Of a stretch of 11,217 nucleotides of DNA, positions 5,045 to 11,217 are shown one piece after another (the first letter of the stretch is position 1; each line of letters begins with the position of its first letter). Origin of the DNA: Lentisphaerota bacterium (lineage in GTDB: Bacteria > Verrucomicrobiota > Kiritimatiellia > RFP12 > JAAYLN01); the NCBI GenBank assembly GCA_012514915.1, contig JAAYZJ010000150.1, forward strand, positions 1 to 11,217. Reading direction: 5' to 3'. Under the pieces are notes generated by a model. That model did no database searches. It worked only from the letters and a program-made list of their open reading frames with translations, and had not been told where the DNA came from. The position numbers and the translations under genes were made by a program.

Positions 5045-6715
5045 CTACATCAGCGCGGCGCCGGTGCTGGCATTGCCGACGAACCGCGCATAGCGGCGGA
5101 GCCAGCCGGTGGTCTCCTGGGGTTTCCAGGGCTTGGCGGCGGCGCGGCGCGCGGCGATCTCGGCGTCGTCCAGCAGGGCCTCGAGGCGGCGCCCTGGAAT
5201 GTCGAGCCGAATGCGGTCGCCGTCGCGCAGCAGGCCGATGAGTCCGCCTTCGGCCGCCTCGGGGGAGACGTGGCCGATGCAGGCGCCGCGGGTGCCGCCC
5301 GAGAAGCGGCCGTCAGTGATGAGCGCGACCGAGTCGCCGAGTCCCGCGCCCATGATGTACGAGGTGGGGCCGAGCATCTCCTGCATGCCGGGACCGCCGC
5401 GGGGCCCCTCGTAGCGGATCACGACGACGTGCCCCGACTTGACCTTGCCGGCCAGGATTCCCTCGCAGGCCTCTTCCTCGGAATCGAAGCAGATCGCCGC
5501 GCCCTCGAACTGCAGCATGGCGGCGGAAACGCCGGCCTTCTTGACGACCGCGCCCTGCTCGGCCAGGTTGCCGCGCAGGATCGTGAGACCGCCGTCGCGC
5601 GAGTAGGCCTGCTCGATCGGCCGGATGATCGTCTCATCCTTGATCTTGGCCTGCCTGCAGATCTCGCCAAGCGTTACGCCGGAGACGGTCGGGCAAGAAA
5701 GGTCGAGCAGGCCGGGGATCTCGGCGATGCGCTTGAGAATGGCCGAAATGCCGCCGGCGTTGTGGACGTCGCTCATGTGGTACTCGCTGGAGGGCGAGAC
5801 CTTGCAGACGTTCGGGCACTTGACCGAGACCGCGTTGATGCGGTCGAGGTCGTAGTCGAGTCCCGCCTCGTGCGCCAGCGCGAGGGTGTGCAGGACGGTG
5901 TTCGAACTGCCGCCCATCGCCATATCGAGCGCGAAGGCGTTGTCGATCGCGGCGGTGGTGACGATGTCGCGCGGGCGCGGCGCGCCGGCCTGGGCCATGG
6001 CGACGACTCGCTTGGCCGCCTCGCGCCACAGTTTGCGCCGCTTCATGTCGGTGGCCAGGATCGTGCCGTTCCCCGGCAGGGCGAGGCCGATCGCCTCGCA
6101 GAGGCAGTTCATCGAGTTGGCCGTAAACATGCCCGAGCACGAGCCGGCGCTGGGACAGGCGCTGCATTCGACGGCGTTGAGCTCGTCGGCGTTGATCGTC
6201 TCGTTCTTGAAGGCCGAGACGGCCTCGAAGACCGAGATCAGGTCGAGCGCCTTCTTGTGGCCGGGGATGCCGCCGGCCGCCATGGGACCGCCGCTGGCGA
6301 AAATCGTCGGGATGTTGGCGCGCAGGGTTCCGATGAGCATGCCGGGGACGACTTTATCGCAGTTCGGGATGCAGATCACGCCGTCGAAGCAGTGGGCCTT
6401 GATCATCGACTCGACCGAGTCGGCGATCAGTTCGCGGCTCGGCAGTGAGTAGTTCATGCCGCCGTGTCCCATGGCGATGCCGTCGCAAATGGCGATCGTG
6501 TTGAACTCGAAGGGGACACCGCCGGCTTCGCGGATGCACGCCTTGATGAACTCGCCGACCTTGTTCAGGTGGCAGTGGCCGGGCACCACGTCGGTGTAGG
6601 AATTGCACACGCCGATGAAGGGCTTGGAGAAATCCTCACGCTTGACGCCCGTGGCCATCAGCAGGCTGCGGTGGGGGGCGCGCTGGAAGCCGGATTTGAT
6701 GGTGTCGCTGATCAT
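5045..6715 (-). CDS. ilvD: Dihydroxy-acid dehydratase IlvD
   Basis: IlvD converts 2,3-dihydroxyisovalerate and 2,3-dihydroxy-3-methylvalerate to their 2-keto acids, the shared step before valine, leucine and isoleucine. The 556-residue protein has the full family length. It shows CDGIAMGHGGM (Asp78, metal ligand), PNCDK (Cys119, Fe-S ligand), CPSAGSCSGMFTANSMN (Cys193, Fe-S ligand) and DGRFSGG (Ser472, the catalytic serine region). The N-terminal motif is VPGHCHL, as in Bacillus-type enzymes, instead of the TPCN form that supplies a third cysteine in other members. CPTCGSC of many relatives reads CPSAGSC here. ATG 6715 has AAGGAA six bases upstream, and that site lies immediately after the metG stop. 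The 13-base gap to metG argues for co-transcription with it. Function is confident. Confidence 0.97.
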   Translation of the reverse strand: MISDTIKSGFQRAPHRSLLMATGVKREDFSKPFIGVCNSYTDVVPGHCHLNKVGEFIKACIREAGGVPFEFNTIAICDGIAMGHGGMNYSLPSRELIADSVESMIKAHCFDGVICIPNCDKVVPGMLIGTLRANIPTIFASGGPMAAGGIPGHKKALDLISVFEAVSAFKNETINADELNAVECSACPSAGSCSGMFTANSMNCLCEAIGLALPGNGTILATDMKRRKLWREAAKRVVAMAQAGAPRPRDIVTTAAIDNAFALDMAMGGSSNTVLHTLALAHEAGLDYDLDRINAVSVKCPNVCKVSPSSEYHMSDVHNAGGISAILKRIAEIPGLLDLSCPTVSGVTLGEICRQAKIKDETIIRPIEQAYSRDGGLTILRGNLAEQGAVVKKAGVSAAMLQFEGAAICFDSEEEACEGILAGKVKSGHVVVIRYEGPRGGPGMQEMLGPTSYIMGAGLGDSVALITDGRFSGGTRGACIGHVSPEAAEGGLIGLLRDGDRIRLDIPGRRLEALLDDAEIAARRAAAKPWKPQETTGWLRRYARFVGNASTGAALM

Positions 6716-6728
6716 GGTTCGTTCCTTG

Positions 6729-8744
6729 TTACTTCACCGTGGCGCCGGGGACGGCGCCTTCATCGGGGGTGACGACAAACAGATTGCCGTCGGGGTTGCC
6801 CGCCGCGAGCACCATGCCTTCGGAGACTCCGAAGCGCATCTTGCGCGGCGCGAGGTTGGCCACCATGACGAGCCGGCGGCCGACGAGTGTGGCGGGATCG
6901 TAGGCTTTGCGGATCCCCGCGAAGACCTGGCGCGGACGCGCCTCGCCGATGTCGAGCTGGAGTCTGAGCAGCTTGTCGGCACCCTCGACCTGCTCGGCCG
7001 CCACGACGCGGGCGACGCGCAAATCCAGTTTGCCGAAGGTCTCGATGTCGATCTCGGGCTTGACGGGCTCGGCTGGCGCGGTGTCCGCCGCGGGCGCCGA
7101 AGGGGCCGGCGCCGCCTGGCGGCTGCGCTCGACCATCGCGGCGACCTGTTTCGGGTCGACGCGCGTCGCGAGGTAGGTGTACGGGTTGAGTGTCTGGTTC
7201 TCGTACGGGTGGCCGATGGCGGCCCAGCGATACGGTTCCTCGCCGAACAACTGCTCGACCTGCGTGGCGTAGCTGGGCAGGATCGGCTTGAGGTAGATGG
7301 CCAGCACGCGGAAAATGTTGAGCAGGCTCGTCAACACGCGGCGCGCCGCCTCGGGATCCTGCTTGACGAGCGTCCAGGGGGTTTGCGCGTCGAAGTAGCG
7401 GTTGGCCGACTCGGCCAGTTCGCGCACCGCCACCATCACCTGCGAGAAGTCGCGCGCCTCGTAGAGGGCGGCGATCTCGTCGGCCCGGGCGCAGGTGGCC
7501 GCGTACAGGGCGCGGCCGTCGGCGTCCATCGTCCCCGTCCGGCCCCCGAGGTTCTTGTGGAGCATCTGGGCGCCGCGGGAGGCGAGGTTGGTGATCTTGC
7601 CGACGAGGTCGGAGTTGACGCGCCCGGCGAAGTCGTCCAGGTTCAGGTCGATGTCGTCGGTCGTGCCGTTCAGCTTGCAGGCGTAGTAGAAGCGTAGATA
7701 GAGGGGCGGCAGGTGGTCGAGGTAGGTGCGGGCGCTGATGAAGGTCCCCTTCGACTTGCTCATTTTCTCGCCATTGACGGTGAGAAACCCATGCACGAAA
7801 ACCTGGTTGGGGCCCTTGTAGCCGCCGCACTGGAGCATGGCCGGCCAGAAGAGACAGTGGAAACGGACGATGTCCTTGCCGATGAAGTGGTAGATTTCGG
7901 TGTCGGCCGCGTTCCACCAGGCGTCGAACGACTCGCCCTGGCGCGTGCACCAATTCTTGAGCGAGGCCATGTAGCCGATGGGGGCGTCGACCCAGACATA
8001 GAAAAACTTGCCGGGGTGCCCGGGGATCTCGAAGCCGAAGTAGGGGGCGTCGCGCGAGATGTCCCAGCCGCGCAGCGGCTCGCCGAACCACTCCATCAGC
8101 TTGTTGGAGACGTCGCGCGCGGTATGCCTCGGCAGCCAGTCGCGCAGGTAGTCGCGGTAAGGCTCCAGCTCGAAAAAGAGGTGTTCGCTCTCGCGGATCA
8201 CCGGCGGCCGGCCGCAGATCGAACAGCGGGCGTCCGCGAGATCGCTGGTCGAATAGGTGGCCCCGCAGCGGTCGCAGGAGTCGCCGTACTGGTCCGCGGC
8301 CTGGCATTTCGGGCAGGTGCCCTTGACGAAGCGGTCGGGGAGGAACATCGCGTCGTGCTCGCAGTAGAGCTGGGGCAGCAGGCGCGAAGCGAGCGAACCC
8401 GTCTCGACCATGCGGGCGTGGATGGCTTCGCAGAACGCACGGTTCTCAGGACTGTGGGTCGTGTAGTAGTTGTCGAACGCGACCTCGAAATCGAGGAAAT
8501 CGCGCGCGTGCTCCTCGTGGCTGCGCGCGATCAGGGCCTCGGGCGTGATCCCCTCCTGGCGCGCGCGGATCATGACGGGGGTGCCGTGCGTGTCGTCGGC
8601 GCAAACATAGACGCAGTCGTGGCCGCGCATTTTCTGGAAGCGGACCCAGAAATCGGTCTGCAGGTACTCGACAAGATGGCCGATATGGATCGCGCCATTG
8701 GCATAGGGCAGGGCGGAGGTGACGATGATGCGGCGACTGTTCAT
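6729..8744 (-). CDS. metG: Methionyl-tRNA synthetase MetG
   Basis: MetG charges tRNA-Met with methionine in the cytoplasm. The 671-residue protein is the long, E. coli-like form. It starts with the Rossmann catalytic domain and the class I HIGH motif (His20-His23, in ANGAIHIGHLVEYLQTD). A zinc-binding insertion carries CPKC, CDRCG and CSICG (Cys144, 147, 157, 160, 174, 177). KMSKS lies at 327-331, followed by the helical anticodon-binding domain (around 350-540), a Pro/Ala-rich linker (about 545-563) and a C-terminal EMAPII/Trbp111-type tRNA-binding domain from about 565 (FGKLDLRVARV) that in relatives supports dimerisation. ATG 8744 gives the expected start MNSRRIIVTSALPYANG; a weak GGA lies 7 bases upstream. 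A promoter sits at 8766-8794. It is the first gene of the run leading to ilvD and mtaB. Confidence 0.98.
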   Translation of the reverse strand: MNSRRIIVTSALPYANGAIHIGHLVEYLQTDFWVRFQKMRGHDCVYVCADDTHGTPVMIRARQEGITPEALIARSHEEHARDFLDFEVAFDNYYTTHSPENRAFCEAIHARMVETGSLASRLLPQLYCEHDAMFLPDRFVKGTCPKCQAADQYGDSCDRCGATYSTSDLADARCSICGRPPVIRESEHLFFELEPYRDYLRDWLPRHTARDVSNKLMEWFGEPLRGWDISRDAPYFGFEIPGHPGKFFYVWVDAPIGYMASLKNWCTRQGESFDAWWNAADTEIYHFIGKDIVRFHCLFWPAMLQCGGYKGPNQVFVHGFLTVNGEKMSKSKGTFISARTYLDHLPPLYLRFYYACKLNGTTDDIDLNLDDFAGRVNSDLVGKITNLASRGAQMLHKNLGGRTGTMDADGRALYAATCARADEIAALYEARDFSQVMVAVRELAESANRYFDAQTPWTLVKQDPEAARRVLTSLLNIFRVLAIYLKPILPSYATQVEQLFGEEPYRWAAIGHPYENQTLNPYTYLATRVDPKQVAAMVERSRQAAPAPSAPAADTAPAEPVKPEIDIETFGKLDLRVARVVAAEQVEGADKLLRLQLDIGEARPRQVFAGIRKAYDPATLVGRRLVMVANLAPRKMRFGVSEGMVLAAGNPDGNLFVVTPDEGAVPGATVK

Positions 8745-8765
8745 GAAAATTCCGTAAAAAGGAAA

Positions 8766-8794
8766 ATGTTACCCTTCCGGCCGCGATTTGTCCA
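8766..8794 (-). promoter_or_regulatory. Probable sigma70-type promoter of metG
   Basis: The minus strand reads TGGACA (8794-8789; 5 of 6 to TTGACA), a 17-base spacer and TAACAT (8771-8766; 4 of 6 to TATAAT). The predicted start is near 8759, leaving a short leader of about 15 bases before ATG 8744. It lies in the 98-base gap after the gene for the secreted protein and would drive metG, ilvD and perhaps mtaB. No T-box-like leader fits in so short a 5' region. Confidence 0.5.
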
Positions 8795-8842
8795 CTCTCG
8801 GCTCCACCGAGCGCCGCCTCGCCGACACGTTCGCACGCGCCG

Positions 8843-10924
8843 CTAGTCGCCCGTCGCGGGCTGGATCGTCTCGCGCGCCACCGCGCCGACGGGATCGTCG
8901 TCCGAATCGTAGACGTAGGTCCGCACCCGGTCGGTATCGATTGGCAGCACCTCCAGGGTGGGAGCGTCCTGCGGGTCGCGGCCTTCCCGTGGAAGGTAGG
9001 ACACCACGCGTGCGGTCAGCGGGCGCCCGCCGTCATCGCGCGTGAGGATGCGTGCGCCATCCCAGGCGAAGTCCTCGCGCCGCTCCTCGCGGAGACGGGT
9101 CCAGCCCAGGAGGCGCCCCTGGCCATCGTAGATGTAGTCGTCGCGCCAACGGCGCGGCCAGGAGATCATCGGATCGGTGTAGCGATGCGCCGCGCCGCCG
9201 TAGTCGACGGACAGGATCTGGCGGCTGTCGGAATAGGTGCGGATCTCGTTGTTCAGGTAATAGACGGTGAAATAGGCGGGCGGCGAGAAATGGGCGTCGT
9301 TGTCCACGATCAGGGCGATATCGACGCGCGAGGTGCGCATGCGGGCCGCCGCGTTGGTGAATCCGCCGCCGTGGTAGTCGATCTCGATGTCGGCCACCAG
9401 CGTCTCGCCGACGCGCGGTCGGATCCGGACTTTCGCCGGATCGCCCTGCAGCAGCACCCAGTGCGCCTTCATCCTGGATGTGACGGGATTGCGCGAACCC
9501 CGGCCATCGAGCGCGAAACGCCGCGTGTAGTCCATGCCCCGCGCGATCCGGGCGATGGCCGCCGGGCTGTCGAAGAGGCTTTCGCTGGTGGCCAGGTCGA
9601 AGAAATCGCGCCCCGCCAAGGCCGGCGTCTCCTCCAGCATGCGGATCGCGGCGAACGGGGGGAGCGCGTTCGTGCGCAGGTCATGCGCCTGGGCAACCAG
9701 ACGCGCCGCGTCGAGGGTTGCGCCGCTGAACACAACGGGATGCGCCTTGGGGGTCAGGTAGTCGGCCCGTTCGCGGACGTCCTTCTGGCTCATCCGCAGC
9801 AGCATTTGCAGCGTCGGCATCAGCATGCCCTGACGAACCAGTTCGGCCTTGACCTCGGGCCGCAAAGCCGCGAGCGCGGCGGCGAACGCCTCGAGCAGGG
9901 GGCGGTCCGTGTAGGATGAGCCCGGGGCGATCGTCAGATAGGGAGTGTTGGCGGGGAAGGTGTCGCCCTGAACCTCCTCCCGGTAGTCCTGGTGCTGCGG
10001 ATAGACGTAGTGCTGGTTGCGCAGGTACTGCAGTGAGAGCAGCAGCATCGCGTGGCCGTCGGCATACGCCTGCCGGGCGTTGCTGCGCCAGAAGGGGCCG
10101 GTGCGGTTGGCGGTGGAGGAGTTGCCCAGCACCGGAATGCCGTTGAAGGAGAAACGGGACAAGCCGGTGGCGACCCGCGCGGCGCGCGCGGGCGCGTCGT
10201 AGCGGATCGGTCGCAGCTCGGGGAAGAGAGCTAGATTCAGCGTGGAATGACCGTCGTCGCGGTTGTCGTACAAATCGCCCGCGTTGCCGGCCGCGGTGCC
10301 TTCCGCCTGCCAGCGGCGGAGGGCCTCCCCCGCCGGTCCGGGCAGCCGGACCCAGCGGTTGGACGGCAGCGGCGTGTCCGCCGGGGGACGCTTGGGAAAG
10401 GTGAAGAAGGTCTGGAAGCAGCCGATGTCGAAGTTCCAGGTCGTGTTGGATGCCGAGACCAGGGCATGGTCGGTGACCGGCGCCGGCGCCAGGGGTGCCT
10501 GTCCCGCGGCCGGCCGGCCCTGCAGCGCCCCCGCCCGGTCCAGCAGTTCGCGGAAACGGCGCAACCGGCGCAGGGTGGCGAGGTCGGGGTCGCCCGTGAT
10601 CATGCGCACGTCGCGGAAGCCGCGATCGATCGCCTCGCCAAGCGCGTCGAGCGCCTCTTGCTGCCGCGCCTGACGGGCGAGGGTGCAGGCGAGGTTGTAG
10701 CGCCAGGTCGGGTCGTCGGGCAGCAGCGCGACGCCCGCGCGGCAGGTTTGCTCCATAGCGGAAAAATCTTGCTGCCGGAGCTGGCGCTTGAATGTCTCGG
10801 CGAGTTGCAGGTGGCGGGGGAACAGGGCCGGCATTAGAAAGACGTTGGTCTGGGCATCGGCCGACCGTACGAAGGCCAGCGCAAGAAACGCGAGGCCCGC
10901 CAATCGCAGAAGGCGCATAGTCAT
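8843..10924 (-). CDS. Secreted TPR-containing protein of unknown function
   Basis: I do not recognise this family as a whole. From ATG 10924 the protein has 693 residues. It starts with a Sec signal peptide: MTMRLLRLAG, a hydrophobic core and a likely SPase I site after SADA (before Gln25). Residues 55-130 look like a TPR unit (TWRYNLACTLARQARQQEAL) with the closing segment IDRGFRDVRMITGDPDLATL often found at the end of TPR groups. A Pro/Ala linker (137-150) leads into a long tryptophan- and tyrosine-rich region without a motif I can name. The C-terminal third seems beta-rich, with YIYDGQGRLLGW (597-608) recalling a YD-type repeat and a similar YVYDSDDDPVG near the end. ATG 10918 is the alternative start. 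The frame stays open to 11143, but that extension would place the signal peptide internally and covers the promoter. No ribosome binding site is visible. Coding status is strong, function unknown. Confidence 0.8.
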   Translation of the reverse strand: MTMRLLRLAGLAFLALAFVRSADAQTNVFLMPALFPRHLQLAETFKRQLRQQDFSAMEQTCRAGVALLPDDPTWRYNLACTLARQARQQEALDALGEAIDRGFRDVRMITGDPDLATLRRLRRFRELLDRAGALQGRPAAGQAPLAPAPVTDHALVSASNTTWNFDIGCFQTFFTFPKRPPADTPLPSNRWVRLPGPAGEALRRWQAEGTAAGNAGDLYDNRDDGHSTLNLALFPELRPIRYDAPARAARVATGLSRFSFNGIPVLGNSSTANRTGPFWRSNARQAYADGHAMLLLSLQYLRNQHYVYPQHQDYREEVQGDTFPANTPYLTIAPGSSYTDRPLLEAFAAALAALRPEVKAELVRQGMLMPTLQMLLRMSQKDVRERADYLTPKAHPVVFSGATLDAARLVAQAHDLRTNALPPFAAIRMLEETPALAGRDFFDLATSESLFDSPAAIARIARGMDYTRRFALDGRGSRNPVTSRMKAHWVLLQGDPAKVRIRPRVGETLVADIEIDYHGGGFTNAAARMRTSRVDIALIVDNDAHFSPPAYFTVYYLNNEIRTYSDSRQILSVDYGGAAHRYTDPMISWPRRWRDDYIYDGQGRLLGWTRLREERREDFAWDGARILTRDDGGRPLTARVVSYLPREGRDPQDAPTLEVLPIDTDRVRTYVYDSDDDPVGAVARETIQPATGD

Positions 10925-10933
10925 GATGGGACG

Positions 10934-10962
10934 ACTATAGCAGTCCCTCGCCCTGACGGCAA
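10934..10962 (-). promoter_or_regulatory. Probable extended -10 promoter of the secreted protein gene
   Basis: The minus strand reads TTGCCG (10962-10957; 4 of 6), a 17-base spacer ending in TGC, and TATAGT (10939-10934; 5 of 6 to TATAAT). TGC before the hexamer makes an extended -10. The predicted start, near 10927, is only 3 bases before ATG 10924 and 9 before ATG 10918, which suggests a leaderless or nearly leaderless mRNA and fits the missing Shine-Dalgarno sequence. Confidence 0.5.
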
Positions 10963-11077
10963 TGCGTGATCGACCCGGGCTGGTAATCGGTTGGCGACAG
11001 GGGGCGCGAAGGATGAGCATGAATCGGTGGGCAAGCGGTGGCGACGTTCGGGCGTGCGCGGAGGGGCTATTCATTTG

Positions 11078-11102
11078 ACAAGATGACATGATTAACAGGA
11101 TG
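11078..11102. repeat. Degenerate ACAnGAT tandem repeats
   Basis: Three back-to-back units, ACAAGATG, ACATGATTA and ACAGGATG, follow a TTG. They are markedly AT-richer than the surroundings. Similar ACAGGATT-like heptamer strings are familiar in intergenic DNA of several bacterial phyla, from general knowledge; no comparison was possible here. Confidence 0.4.
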
Positions 11103-11143
11103 TCCTGCTTCGCAGGTGCATGGAGCCCGCTGCGTGGGGACAT
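11100..11143. repeat. REP-like inverted repeat with a GCGAAGC mini-hairpin
   Basis: ATGTCC (11100-11105) and GGACAT (11138-11143) form the outer arms. Inside and overlapping the left arm, CCTGC-TTC-GCAGG (11104-11116) is a tight 5-bp stem with a 3-base loop; the minus strand contains GCGAAGC, a known unusually stable DNA mini-hairpin. It lies in the 10925-11217 stretch, which otherwise holds only the promoter, the tandem units and a doubtful open frame at the edge. It could be a dispersed extragenic repeat; copy number cannot be judged from one window. Confidence 0.35.
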
Positions 11144-11217
11144 GGACTAACCGCCAAGGTCGTCAGGGGCGTGCCAGCGGATGTGCCCGCTATCCATGCG
11201 TCGGAGTCCCGCCTTCA

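Noticed and set aside
5027..6448. Long plus-strand open frame of about 473 codons opposite ilvD
   Set aside because: It mirrors ilvD codons; the product is a low-complexity Asp/Arg/Gly/Ala-rich string without motifs.
6760..8307. Second minus-strand open frame of about 515 codons inside metG
   Set aside because: It is another reading frame of an unmistakable metG; Arg/Pro-rich with no domain.
8797..8811. Hairpin CTCGG-N5-CCGAG after the secreted protein gene as a terminator
   Set aside because: The five-bp stem is followed on the minus strand by no T-run and runs straight into the metG -35 box.
7713..8846. Plus-strand open frame of about 377 codons opposite metG
   Set aside because: It is antisense to the metG catalytic domain, with no recognisable protein features.
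10925..11143. N-terminal extension of the secreted protein to 11143
   Set aside because: It would bury the signal peptide, cover the best promoter and run across the repeat-like sequence.

Overview
The window is GC-rich (roughly two thirds G+C) bacterial chromosomal DNA with tightly packed genes, mostly on the minus strand. One protein carries a classical signal peptide. Three recognisable sigma70-like promoters all have a 17-base spacer. I see no tRNA, rRNA, CRISPR array or complete insertion sequence. The gene content (two CrtI/CrtN-type desaturases around a class 3 aldehyde dehydrogenase, MtaB, a full-length MetG and a large secreted protein of unknown function) would suit a Gram-negative lineage such as the Planctomycetota-Verrucomicrobiota group. 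That placement is only a guess; the sequence does not fix the phylum.

Region 1 (1-3632) looks like a carotenoid locus. A CrtI/CrtN-family desaturase runs off the left edge on the minus strand. Upstream of it on the same strand is a class 3 aldehyde dehydrogenase. Divergent from that, across an 82-base gap, is a second complete CrtI/CrtN-family FAD oxidoreductase on the plus strand. Desaturase, desaturase-like oxidase and aldehyde dehydrogenase together match the known C30 (4,4'-diapo) carotenoid pathways, in which a terminal methyl group is oxidised to an aldehyde and then to a carboxylic acid. The assignment is inferred from families and context.

Region 2 (3687-8744) is a minus-strand housekeeping run read in the order metG, ilvD, mtaB. 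metG (methionyl-tRNA synthetase) has its own promoter. ilvD (dihydroxy-acid dehydratase, branched-chain amino acid synthesis) starts 13 bases after metG. mtaB (tRNA ms2t6A37 methylthiotransferase) follows after an 86-base gap that is almost filled by an imperfect inverted repeat.

Region 3 (8843-11217) holds one large gene for a secreted protein with an N-terminal TPR-like part and a long unrecognised remainder. Its best promoter would give an almost leaderless mRNA. Beyond it is a non-coding stretch with degenerate ACAnGAT-type tandem repeats and a GCGAAGC mini-hairpin inside a wider inverted repeat, resembling a dispersed extragenic repeat.

The strongest candidates for something undescribed are the secreted protein with its near-leaderless promoter, the structured ilvD-mtaB spacer, and the repeat at the right edge. 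No obviously new multi-gene system is visible.
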